Assembly: GCA_964481705.1 (NCBI GenBank)
Contig: CAYZUC010000003.1
Span: 6,727 to 70,726 of the forward strand
Direction: 5' to 3'
Length of the DNA stretch: 64,000 nt
From: CAYZUC01 sp964481705
GTDB taxonomy: Bacteria > Bacillota > Clostridia > Lachnospirales > Lachnospiraceae
Shown here in pieces: positions 45,184 to 53,584 of the stretch. Every line of letters begins with the position of its first letter. The stretch's first letter is position 1. Below the pieces are notes generated by a model, which was given only the letters and a program-made list of their open reading frames with translations, was not told where the DNA came from and made no database searches. The position numbers and the translations under genes were made by a program.

Positions 45184-46595
45184 TATTTTAGTTCCTCCAT
45201 AATGTGTATTGCATTTAGTATAAAGCCGAATACCTTCTGCACACGATCCATGTGTAAGGGCAGCATGGAAAGAAACAGCGATGCTTCCAATAACCGCACC
45301 ATAGCAAAATCATAATCCTGTGCTTCCAGATACCTGCGAAATGTTTTCTGGTATTCCATACGATCCGAATCAATAGATAATGCAAATCTCATATCTGTAT
45401 TGAGACATATCTCATAGAGACCACTATTCAAAAAATCGTAACCCCCACAGATGGAATGGGAGAGCTTCGCCAAATCATAATAGGGATCTGTATACAGTCC
45501 TTCCTCTGTCTGGCAGCCTTTGGGGTCAATCAAGCGAAGAATCTGTGCATCCTTTTGATAGAGAATATTGGAGAAGCAAAGATCTCCATGACTGATGACC
45601 GCACGGGGAATCCATTTTTTCCTGGCTGTCATGGATAAGTATAAGCTTTTGTATTCCTCTACGATGGCAGGCAGATTCGGATAACCGGTTCCTGTTTCAA
45701 TTAATTGGTTCAGCTGTTCATATCCACTCATATGAGTCAGCTCTTCTACGCGCTTTTCAACCTTTTGAATATAGAGACGTTCCATGGTAGCAGTATACTC
45801 TTCCATGGAAATTTTCTTTTCCTTTCGTGTGGACAGGAAACGAAACAAATCCTTTAAAATCCCTTCAAACTCCGGAATGGAAATAGCTCCATGTACATAT
45901 CGGATGGCAAGGTCTGTCATATGATACCGTTCCATGCGATAGGATGCTTTTTCGGCATTCTCTTCGTATTGAAATGGCATAACGAACCACATCTTCATAG
46001 CTTCCGGTAATAAGTAATAAAATTGGTACTCCGCTTTCAGCTTTTCCTTATTGGTTGAGCTCTTGGTGACTGTATACTCATCACCTTCCAAAGCATTGAA
46101 AAATCTGGCATCAAATCCACTTGTGATATACTTCATGAATTCTTCCGGCACAGACAAATCCACAAAAGCTTCCGATGGAAGTACCTCGAAGGACCTCATG
46201 CTGTCTGCAAGCGCCTCCGGATCCTTTCCTGCTTCCAGTATATCTAAATACGAATCCACATCATGGAAAACAGCGAATGCAGGTTGTTGGTTGCATAATA
46301 CGATATAATTCTGTCGCACAAAGGGAAGCTTATTATATAAAATCTCCCATTCCTCCTGCGAACAAATTGCATAATTGGAAAACATATGGCAGATTACAGA
46401 ATCCTTTAACTCCATGTTACCATCATATAGCACATCTCCACAATATTTCAAGAGACCGGGTATTCTGTTACTCATCACGTCAAAAAGAGTTCTACGTTTT
46501 ACAATCGTCTCTCCATAGCTCTTATCTCCGGTTATACTCCGAATCCTGCGATTTGGTTTTCTTCTGTCATCATAAATCACAATTACATTTTTCAT
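45183..46595 (-). CDS. APH/choline-kinase-like phosphotransferase with an extra N-terminal domain
   Basis: A 470-residue protein. The C-terminal two-thirds is a small-molecule kinase fold: a lysine-bearing N-lobe segment (TVTKSSTNKEKLKAEYQF), the catalytic ISHGDLCFSNILY (HGDxxxxN) and the metal-binding LRLIDPKG. The first 170 residues form a separate domain I do not recognise, with DVLYDGNMELKDSVI and FAVFHDVDSYLDIL. It is tightly linked to the HAD phosphatase and nucleotidyltransferase, so it likely phosphorylates the precursor later activated by the latter. GGAG precedes the ATG, which overlaps the region just past the membrane protein's stop. The substrate is not predictable. Confidence 0.75.
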   Translation of the reverse strand: MKNVIVIYDDRRKPNRRIRSITGDKSYGETIVKRRTLFDVMSNRIPGLLKYCGDVLYDGNMELKDSVICHMFSNYAICSQEEWEILYNKLPFVRQNYIVLCNQQPAFAVFHDVDSYLDILEAGKDPEALADSMRSFEVLPSEAFVDLSVPEEFMKYITSGFDARFFNALEGDEYTVTKSSTNKEKLKAEYQFYYLLPEAMKMWFVMPFQYEENAEKASYRMERYHMTDLAIRYVHGAISIPEFEGILKDLFRFLSTRKEKKISMEEYTATMERLYIQKVEKRVEELTHMSGYEQLNQLIETGTGYPNLPAIVEEYKSLYLSMTARKKWIPRAVISHGDLCFSNILYQKDAQILRLIDPKGCQTEEGLYTDPYYDLAKLSHSICGGYDFLNSGLYEICLNTDMRFALSIDSDRMEYQKTFRRYLEAQDYDFAMVRLLEASLFLSMLPLHMDRVQKVFGFILNAIHIMEELK

Positions 46596-46598
46596 ATA

Positions 46599-47369
46599 CT
46601 AATCTCCATTCCGAAGTGCGCTTTTCTTCTCTTTTCGGAAGAACAGATATCCAATCAATGTTGCAGTCCCGATAATTGATGCACCAATCCATGTATAATA
46701 ATTTAGGATAGCACTGTTACCCGATAGAAAGATTGCTGAAAAATATGCAGATACCTGTCGTAATCCAAAATGGAAGGGAATAACACCTGCTAAAAGATAC
46801 AAGGCCAGTATCTCAAATCCCCATCCGAGAAAAGAAAACAAAGCAATAAGAGGACTGCGTCCTTTCACCAATTCACATACGTATTGGAACCAGTCATTCA
46901 TACGGTCCAGTATACGCAGACAGAACAAAGCACGATTGGACTTCTTATGCTTAATGATATATTGGTTCAAATAACAGTATACCGGTTCAAACATAAGATA
47001 AAGCCACCATAGGATAACAAGCAGAACCACCATTCCCATTGCTGTCATTGACAGTTTATGGTCAAAAAACAACTGTAGCGGCACCAAAATCAGCAAAAGT
47101 GCCGCTGTATCATAGAAACGGTCTGTGATTACACTCATTACACCAATGGGAAATCTGCCTGTCTCGCGTCCCAGACAATACACTCTATAGATTTCTCCCA
47201 GCTTAAATGGAATCAGCAAGTTCACAAACGTTGTCTTCAAATAAATCAGCACAAATCGTCGAAATGAAATATTCTGTTCCATCAGTACCAGATAAAGACG
47301 AATCATTTTGAACAGATGTACCAGAACAAACGCCAAGAAAAACATTGGTATCAACATCCACTCTCTCAT
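46599..47369 (-). CDS. Flippase-like membrane protein (LPG synthase TM/UPF0104 family)
   Basis: A 256-residue protein with six to seven membrane helices. The family hallmark NLLIPFKLGEIYRVYCLGRE appears at about 60-80, and SVITDRFYDTAALL follows. Relatives include the membrane region of MprF and archaeal AglD; several are thought to move or use polyprenyl-linked sugars. Shorter than the usual 300 or so residues, it may lack the first helix. The ATG at 47369 is preferred over 47381, which abuts its purine run. Placed between a DPM-like GT2 and the kinase/HAD/nucleotidyltransferase set, it may flip a polyprenyl-phosphate-linked group. Confidence 0.78.
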   Translation of the reverse strand: MREWMLIPMFFLAFVLVHLFKMIRLYLVLMEQNISFRRFVLIYLKTTFVNLLIPFKLGEIYRVYCLGRETGRFPIGVMSVITDRFYDTAALLLILVPLQLFFDHKLSMTAMGMVVLLVILWWLYLMFEPVYCYLNQYIIKHKKSNRALFCLRILDRMNDWFQYVCELVKGRSPLIALFSFLGWGFEILALYLLAGVIPFHFGLRQVSAYFSAIFLSGNSAILNYYTWIGASIIGTATLIGYLFFRKEKKSALRNGD

Positions 47370-47427
47370 ATCTTTCCCCATTCCTGAGCACCTTTGTACC
47401 TATCCGATTCCCGAAAACGCAAATCGT

Positions 47428-48207
47428 CTATACAACATCTGCCCCATACTTCTCAATTTCTTTTTGACGGTAGTCACCTCGAATCGTGTCTTTATCCATA
47501 AGGTAGCTCCACAGCATTTTTAAAACAGTAGAGGCCTGGCTGACCATTTTCACATTTGAGACCTGATCCGTCTCTCGCCAGGATATCGGATAAAACCTCA
47601 CTCTGTGTCCATAATACTCCGTGGCCATCATCATGCAGTAATTAAACATTAGATTATCCGGAAACTTTTCATAGAATTTAGTTCGAAGCATCGAAGTTTT
47701 ATATAGATTAAGGCCCGAGCCCAAGTCAAAAACACGTATTCTCAAGACAATTGCAAAGAGAAAATCATATACAATGTTTCCAAAGGTGCGGAAGAGTGAA
47801 TATCCCTCCAACCTGGAACCCGGCATAAAACGAGCACCTAGTATACAATCATAACGCTCCGGAATACCCTTTCGGAAGATTGGGAGGAAATCACGAATAC
47901 AGCCTTGATCATCTCCGTGAAGGACACATACTGCGTCAAAATTATGTTTGCAGGCATAGGAAAAAGCAACCTTATGAGAACCGCCAAGACCATAATTCTC
48001 CTGATTTCTGAGAATCGTAAGCGGAAGGCGGGGATGGTCCATCTGATATCTGCGAACTGCCTCCTCCGTACCATCCGTACTTTGATTATTCACTACAATG
48101 ACCTCTGTAAGATATTGCATTACATCATCATCCAATTGGTTCAGTACGCGTATAATCTGCTTCTCACAATTATAGGCTGGTATAAATAACAGTATTCTCT
48201 CTTTCAA
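47428..48207 (-). CDS. Glycosyltransferase family 2 (dolichol-phosphate-mannose-synthase-like)
   Basis: A 259-residue GT2 enzyme with LLFIPAYNCEKQIIRVLNQL, VIVVNNQSTDGTEEAV, AVCVLHGDDQG as the acidic motif and the DPM-type stretch DLGSGLNLYKTSML. It lacks the C-terminal membrane helices of many polyprenyl-phosphate glycosyltransferases. Start is TTG at 48207, with GGAGG seven bases upstream. Next to a flippase-like membrane protein, it may charge undecaprenyl phosphate with a sugar that the membrane protein then moves outward. Confidence 0.85.
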   Translation of the reverse strand: MKERILLFIPAYNCEKQIIRVLNQLDDDVMQYLTEVIVVNNQSTDGTEEAVRRYQMDHPRLPLTILRNQENYGLGGSHKVAFSYACKHNFDAVCVLHGDDQGCIRDFLPIFRKGIPERYDCILGARFMPGSRLEGYSLFRTFGNIVYDFLFAIVLRIRVFDLGSGLNLYKTSMLRTKFYEKFPDNLMFNYCMMMATEYYGHRVRFYPISWRETDQVSNVKMVSQASTVLKMLWSYLMDKDTIRGDYRQKEIEKYGADVV

Positions 48208-48247
48208 TAGGTTGCCTCCTCGATTTAACGACAGTATTTTACCAAAA

Positions 48248-49387
48248 TTAAGGTTCTACTTCCTTTGGAACATATTGATTCTCGTATTTATAATCATACA
48301 TCTCAGGCTCTTTCCATGTGTTGGCAAAATAACCGACATTTTTTCCGGCATCTTCTCCTACATCATTTAATACCTGCTGTGTATAATGGTATTCGTCTAC
48401 CATATCTTTTTCCTGATACGCATTCAAGACCGTGGACGCCAATACGAATCTCGGGTCGTTCTGGCACAGCTTTGTCTGCGTCTCAATAATTCCGTCAAAG
48501 AGTGTAGCATCCGACCGTTTTCTTCCCACACGAATCATAAAAAATTTATCAATGCCCTGATTGTATAACGTAGTGGAAAAAGTATTCATATTAGTAAGGT
48601 ATTGCTCCAGGGTAACATTTTCAATCACATCGTTCTCACCTTGCAAGAAAACGATAAACTTGTTTTTAACCTGATAGCCATTTGCATTTAACCAATCATA
48701 AGCGGTCCGATATCGCATGATAACTTCCTTGCATACTGCTTCCGAAGCCCAATAATTGGAAGACGTGCCGCACTTTGAAGCAGATACCGCCACTACCGGA
48801 ATCCCTGTCTCTTCGTAAAATGCATTTACAAAGGAGGTTACCAACGTCCCACCCTTGCCAAGCATATCATTCATAATTGGTGTGTTCTCATAAAATCCAA
48901 AGGGTTCTGTAATGGTATACAGACTAGTGGGATTCGAGATAGCGCGAAACTCTCCTCCTGCTCCTTCTGTCAATGGAGGCGCCTGTGCTGGATTTCCTCC
49001 AAATCCGGACATATTACTCTGTCCTGCAAAAATGATCAAATCAACAATTACCTTATCTGTGTCCTCAGACTCACTCTCCGATAAGCTCTCCGTCTCTTTT
49101 CCGGAGGAAGCGTCAGCAACGGACTGAGCAGCACCGGCAACTTCCTTGTCATGTGCTTCTCCTACATGGATTTCGTCCTTACTGATTGTATGTGCCTGTT
49201 CCAAATGCTTCTTTAATTTTGGATTCAGATTCTTTGGCTCCGGAACTGTCTCCTCCTCCGGATCTGCAGCAAACACAATCGGTTTCTCTTTTGCTTTTGC
49301 ATATTTACTACGGTAAACATGCACTCCTGCTATCACAATTAGTAGGATAATCAGAAGAATAAAAAGAATGCTACGACGTTTCTTCAA
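48248..49387 (-). CDS. Membrane-anchored sialate O-acetylesterase-like (SASA family) esterase
   Basis: A 379-residue exported protein with an N-terminal anchor (SILFILLIILLIVIAGV), an acidic linker (about 40-115) and a catalytic domain of the SGNH/SASA type. The nucleophile block is IFAGQSNMSGFGG, FLQGENDVIE is a middle block, and DEYHYTQQ holds the Asp-x-x-His pair. It would remove acetyl esters from surface sugars outside the cell and could oppose the MBOAT/SGNH acetylating pairs elsewhere in the window. Start is TTG at 49387 with AAGGA inside the end of gtrA, so the genes are coupled. Confidence 0.83.
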   Translation of the reverse strand: MKKRRSILFILLIILLIVIAGVHVYRSKYAKAKEKPIVFAADPEEETVPEPKNLNPKLKKHLEQAHTISKDEIHVGEAHDKEVAGAAQSVADASSGKETESLSESESEDTDKVIVDLIIFAGQSNMSGFGGNPAQAPPLTEGAGGEFRAISNPTSLYTITEPFGFYENTPIMNDMLGKGGTLVTSFVNAFYEETGIPVVAVSASKCGTSSNYWASEAVCKEVIMRYRTAYDWLNANGYQVKNKFIVFLQGENDVIENVTLEQYLTNMNTFSTTLYNQGIDKFFMIRVGRKRSDATLFDGIIETQTKLCQNDPRFVLASTVLNAYQEKDMVDEYHYTQQVLNDVGEDAGKNVGYFANTWKEPEMYDYKYENQYVPKEVEP

Positions 49388-49391
49388 GTAA

Positions 49392-49886
49392 TCAGTCCTT
49401 CTTCTCGATAAATTTTTTTCGGGTTACAAAATTATATACCATAACAATTCCAGTTGCGACTACCTTAGCACCCATAACACACAGCTCTTCTCGTCCGGCT
49501 GTCATCGCACGCAGGAATCCGATGTTATCATAGAAAAATCCAATAAATACTTGTACCCATTTCCAATGCGCATACATCAAATCAACAATTACATACATAA
49601 TTAATTGATTCAACCCCAAACCAATCAGGCTTAGTACCATAAATACAATAAATTCTTTTCTCCTATCAACATTCTCTTTTCTCTGAAAAACAAACGCCAT
49701 GCTGGCGATGTAATTGAAAATCAGAGAGATCATAAAGCCAAAAAATGTGGCAATCAGATAATAGACTCCAAATATGTTATTTAAAACCCATAGTACCGCA
49801 AAATCAATAATACAGGATAATACTCCTACTACTCCAAACTTTATGATCTGGTCAAACAGTTTCTTCTTTTTCTCTTGCTTCGTCAT
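49392..49886 (-). CDS. GtrA family membrane protein
   Basis: A 164-residue protein with four membrane helices and the GtrA pattern: IIKFGVVGVLSCIIDFAVLW near the start, FNYIASMAFVF, and a C-terminal FVTRKKFIEK. GtrA-type proteins are believed to flip undecaprenyl-phosphate-linked monosaccharides. It follows a DPM-like GT2 (10-base gap) and a GT87 membrane transferase, reproducing the flippase, lipid-sugar synthase and transferase set used for glycan side chains. Confidence 0.9.
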   Translation of the reverse strand: MTKQEKKKKLFDQIIKFGVVGVLSCIIDFAVLWVLNNIFGVYYLIATFFGFMISLIFNYIASMAFVFQRKENVDRRKEFIVFMVLSLIGLGLNQLIMYVIVDLMYAHWKWVQVFIGFFYDNIGFLRAMTAGREELCVMGAKVVATGIVMVYNFVTRKKFIEKKD

Positions 49887-49896
49887 CCTCTTAATC

Positions 49897-50610
49897 CTAT
49901 CTTCTATCCAAGTTTTTATTTAGTTCATGAAAATCGTGGAGTGCCTTTCTGCCAATTCCAAATATTCGCTTCATATTGATGGAATTCACGCCTCCCTGTC
50001 TCGGACGGAAGGTAATGGGTACATACTTTACATTTCGTTTCTGCTTGGTATAAATGACATTAATCAGAACATTTGTTAAGAAAAAATCATCCGGAACCAG
50101 CTTTAACTGCTCTGCAAAAATCTTGGCTTCCATCAAACGATAAGGGGTATTCGCGTCGATTACCGATACATGGAAACACATCCGAATTACCAATTTCAAT
50201 ACCTTAGTCACAAATACTCTCGAAAGTCCGTCCTTCCTGTGATTCCTATGGCCGACAATCATATCATAATTCTTTCTTTCTTCCCAAAAGGGCGGGAACT
50301 CGGAAGGAAGCGTCTGTCCATCCGAATCGGTCTGAAATACATAATCAGCACCCTGTTCCACTGCATATCGGTATCCAAATAAAATGGTCGCTCCATGTCC
50401 GCCATTTGGTTTTGTCATGGCAACTAATTGTGGTCTTGTCTTCGCAGCCTCCTGTAAACACGTATACGTACTGTCCTTACTGCCATCATCAATAATAACC
50501 AGACGACTTTCCTGACCTGTCTCCACTACTACCGGATACCAGTCATCAATGACCTGTTTGATGGTTGCCTCCTCATTATAGGCCGGTATAATCATATAAA
50601 GCTTATCCAT
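49897..50610 (-). CDS. Glycosyltransferase family 2 (polyprenyl-phosphate sugar synthase-like)
   Basis: A 237-residue DPM1-like enzyme: LYMIIPAYNEEATIKQVIDD, LVIIDDGSKDSTYTC, FQTDSDGQTLPSEF for the DxD motif, and the C-terminal ITFRPRQGGVNSINMKRIF typical of this subgroup. No membrane helices are present. The ATG at 50610 has GGAGG five bases upstream; the upstream in-frame TTG overlaps it. With GtrA and GT87 next to it, it likely loads a sugar onto undecaprenyl phosphate on the cytoplasmic face. Confidence 0.88.
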   Translation of the reverse strand: MDKLYMIIPAYNEEATIKQVIDDWYPVVVETGQESRLVIIDDGSKDSTYTCLQEAAKTRPQLVAMTKPNGGHGATILFGYRYAVEQGADYVFQTDSDGQTLPSEFPPFWEERKNYDMIVGHRNHRKDGLSRVFVTKVLKLVIRMCFHVSVIDANTPYRLMEAKIFAEQLKLVPDDFFLTNVLINVIYTKQKRNVKYVPITFRPRQGGVNSINMKRIFGIGRKALHDFHELNKNLDRR

Positions 50611-50628
50611 GTATTCCTCCAACTTCCA

Positions 50629-51780
50629 TTAGTTTCGAATCGCCCGTATCCCGCGAAATGTCATCCAGATGGTAACAATATAATAATAGGTGCCTATCAC
50701 AATCAGTGATGGCATCGATTCTGAAAAGATTCTCAGTACAAAGAAAACAGCAAAAACGAGCCCCGCGTATACAAGCAGTTCCCATTTCTCTTTTTTAAAT
50801 AAGGATTTCCATTCAATAACGTCTGTCATATAATAACAAAACGGAAGTACCATAACAAAATAATCGTATGTCCTGTGATATGTTATAATCAACGACCACA
50901 GCAGCACGATTGCCATCAGCAGCTTATCCTGTCCCTCCGGCATTCGTAACGCAATAACCAGAAGAAGTATCATAACCGCCGCCGTCAAGACAAGTGCATA
51001 GGGAGAGCCCTGAAGCAATGCAGAAAGATCAATGCTTCCCTCTCCGGATAAGGCGCTTGACACCTGCAGTGGCTGAATAATCATATTAAGGAAGCTCTCT
51101 CCCAACCAAAAGGCAGAAGCTATCGTAAGTACAATATGGATGCCGATAGAAAGAAGCAATTCCTTCCATCTCTTCTTATAAACGAAGTAGACAACCAGCG
51201 GTACTGTTAATGTATACTTGAAATAGCATACCGTAAGACTTAAGCCCGACAGAACAGGTCTCTTGCTCTCAGACAGCCATACTGCCAAAAGGAAAAAGAA
51301 GAATGAAAAAATTGTATGTTGACCAACTCCAATCTGATTCCTCCATGGAGTACCTGCAATCATGAACAGCATAAGCACCCCAAACCACCGAACATCCATT
51401 TCTTTCATAAATGTCTTGCGCAGCAATACAATAACAAGTGCTGTTAATACAAGATTAGAACCAAGCCATACCATTCTCGCTGTCATAGGTGCCAAAAAAG
51501 TATAAGGCAGTAATAAAAGCAATAAAGATGGAAACTGATTCGCCTCCATCTGCTTAAAATACTCTGTAGCTCCTAACGATTCCAACGCGCCGGTCGGATG
51601 CAGGGATTCTGTATAAGGATTGATGCGCAATACAAGTGCCTTCGCGGCATCCCATTGAAAATCCTGACTATAAAGAACGGCATTTCGGCAGCCCTGTACA
51701 ATCGACACGGCTGCCAAAAGACCTAATATACCATAAACGAAAATCCATATTATTTTCTGATTACCTACAGACTTTTGCAT
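50629..51780 (-). CDS. GT87-like polytopic membrane glycosyltransferase
   Basis: A 383-residue GT-C-type protein with about nine or ten membrane helices. The GT87 family pattern is seen in YSQDFQWDAAKALVLRINPY after the first helix, the extracytoplasmic loop with the acidic catalytic candidate, and later WRNQIGVGQHTIFSFFFFLL. Such enzymes use polyprenyl-phosphate sugars as donors outside the membrane. It follows pgcA by 16 bases and precedes the GT2 and GtrA genes. GGAG lies five bases before the ATG. Confidence 0.85.
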   Translation of the reverse strand: MQKSVGNQKIIWIFVYGILGLLAAVSIVQGCRNAVLYSQDFQWDAAKALVLRINPYTESLHPTGALESLGATEYFKQMEANQFPSLLLLLLPYTFLAPMTARMVWLGSNLVLTALVIVLLRKTFMKEMDVRWFGVLMLFMIAGTPWRNQIGVGQHTIFSFFFFLLAVWLSESKRPVLSGLSLTVCYFKYTLTVPLVVYFVYKKRWKELLLSIGIHIVLTIASAFWLGESFLNMIIQPLQVSSALSGEGSIDLSALLQGSPYALVLTAAVMILLLVIALRMPEGQDKLLMAIVLLWSLIITYHRTYDYFVMVLPFCYYMTDVIEWKSLFKKEKWELLVYAGLVFAVFFVLRIFSESMPSLIVIGTYYYIVTIWMTFRGIRAIRN

Positions 51781-51796
51781 AACTTCTCCAAAACAC

Positions 51797-53521
51797 TTAT
51801 TTTGAAAGTTCTGTTACTTCTGCTTTCAGAACTTCCAATTTCTTTTCCGCATCTTCCAATGAACTTCCTTTTACACCCATGTAGAATTTGATCTTTGGTT
51901 CTGTACCGGAAGGTCTCGCACAGCACCATGACTGGTTGCTCAGATTAAAGTATAATACATTGGACTCCGGAAGACCGGTAGATGTCACCTTTCCTGTCTC
52001 CATATCCATTGCAGTATCCTTGCTGTAATCGCGGAATTCCAGCACTTTGAGGTCCCCAAAGGATTTCGGAGGATTCTTACGGATATTTTCCATAATGGTC
52101 TGAATCTGTTCCGCTCCGTCTATTCCTTTTAAGGTAATCGTGTGAATTCCCTCCATGAAATAGCCATACTCTTCATAGATTTCAAGCATCTGATCCCATA
52201 CGGTCTTACCGTTCTTTTTACACCAGGCTGCTACTTCGCAAAGACACATCACTGCTACAACAGCATCCTTATCTCTTGCATGGGTTCCTGCGAGACAGCC
52301 ATAGCTCTCTTCCAAACCAAATACGTACTGATACGTATGATTCTCCTCAAACCATTTAATCTGCTCTCCAATATACTTAAATCCCGTCAGTACCTCAATG
52401 AGCTTCACCTGATATGCTTTTGCCAGCTCGTCCGCGAGATTGGTGGTAACAATCGTTTTCACAAGTGCTGCATTCTCCGGAAGAGTATTGGTCGCTTTTC
52501 TTTCTCTTAAGATGTATTCCGCAATCAGCATTCCTGACATATTACCGGTAAAGGAAACATACTCACCGGTCTTTGTGTCCTTCGCATAGATTCCAAGGCG
52601 ATCCGCATCCGGGTCCGTAGCAAGTACAATATCAGCATCCTTTTCTTTTGCAAGCTTCAGGGCAAGGGTAAAGGCCTTTGGGTCCTCCGGGTTCGGATAA
52701 TCTAACGTTGTAAATTCCGGATCCGGCAGCTCCTGCTCGGGAACAACAAATACATGGCGGAACCCAAGCTCCTTTAAAATGCGGCGAACCGGAATATTAC
52801 CGGTACCATGAAATGGTGAATATACAATCCTGATATCCTCTGCAACTTCTTTAATCACATCCGGATGAATGATTAATTTCTTTAATTCAGCCATATAAGC
52901 ATCATCTATCTCTGCTCCGATTACATGGTAAAGTCCTGCTTTCATCGCTTCGTCCTTACTCATGCTCTTAACCGTATGATAATCGGTTACTTTCTTAACT
53001 TCACCGATGATTTCTTTGTCTCTTGGAGATGTGATCTGAGCACCATCCTCCCAGTAAACCTTGTAGCCGTTATACTCCGGCGGATTATGACTTGCAGTTA
53101 CGACGATTCCCGCTGTACATCCAAGCTTTCTGACTGCAAAGGATAATTCCGGTGTCGGTCTGAGTGCATCAAATACATAAGCCTGTATTCCATTCGCATT
53201 GAGACACAAAGCAGCTTCGTCAGCAAACTCCGGTGACATATTTCTCGAGTCATATGCAATCGCAACACCCTTTTTCTGTGCTCCCTGCTGAGAAATATAG
53301 TTTGCGAGTCCCTGCGTAGCCTTTCGTACCGTATACAGATTCATACGATTCGTTCCTGCACCGATAACTCCACGCAGCCCTCCGGTACCAAATTCCAGTT
53401 CCTTATAAAAGCGGTCTTCTATCTCCGCTTGATTATCCTGAATACTTTTCAGTTCTTCTTTTGTAGCATCGTCAAAGTATGAGTCTGACATCCAGAAATC
53501 ATATTGTTCTCTGTAATTCAT
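51797..53521 (-). CDS. pgcA: Phosphoglucomutase/phosphomannomutase family (alpha-PGM)
   Basis: A 574-residue alpha-D-phosphohexomutase of the normal size for Firmicutes PgcA, interconverting glucose-6-phosphate and glucose-1-phosphate. The phosphoserine is Ser144 in TASHNPPEYNG, the metal-binding loop is DPDADRLG, the sugar-binding loop is GLEESYG, and the C-terminal phosphate-binding loop is RPSGTEPKIKFY. Glucose-1-phosphate feeds both UDP-glucose and the dTDP-rhamnose pathway of rfbA/rfbC. AAGGAGG precedes the ATG, and its promoter is at 53556-53584, so it opens the long operon down to 40332. Confidence 0.96.
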   Translation of the reverse strand: MNYREQYDFWMSDSYFDDATKEELKSIQDNQAEIEDRFYKELEFGTGGLRGVIGAGTNRMNLYTVRKATQGLANYISQQGAQKKGVAIAYDSRNMSPEFADEAALCLNANGIQAYVFDALRPTPELSFAVRKLGCTAGIVVTASHNPPEYNGYKVYWEDGAQITSPRDKEIIGEVKKVTDYHTVKSMSKDEAMKAGLYHVIGAEIDDAYMAELKKLIIHPDVIKEVAEDIRIVYSPFHGTGNIPVRRILKELGFRHVFVVPEQELPDPEFTTLDYPNPEDPKAFTLALKLAKEKDADIVLATDPDADRLGIYAKDTKTGEYVSFTGNMSGMLIAEYILRERKATNTLPENAALVKTIVTTNLADELAKAYQVKLIEVLTGFKYIGEQIKWFEENHTYQYVFGLEESYGCLAGTHARDKDAVVAVMCLCEVAAWCKKNGKTVWDQMLEIYEEYGYFMEGIHTITLKGIDGAEQIQTIMENIRKNPPKSFGDLKVLEFRDYSKDTAMDMETGKVTSTGLPESNVLYFNLSNQSWCCARPSGTEPKIKFYMGVKGSSLEDAEKKLEVLKAEVTELSK

Positions 53522-53555
53522 TCCAATCCTCCTTGAAACTTAATTTAACCAATAA

Positions 53556-53584
53556 ATTATAACACAAAGAGATACTTCCAACAA
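53556..53584 (-). promoter_or_regulatory. Promoter of the pgcA operon
   Basis: Minus strand: TTGTTG, 17-base spacer, consensus TATAAT, about 34 bases before the pgcA start. It follows directly after the stop of the GT2 gene upstream. Confidence 0.7.
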
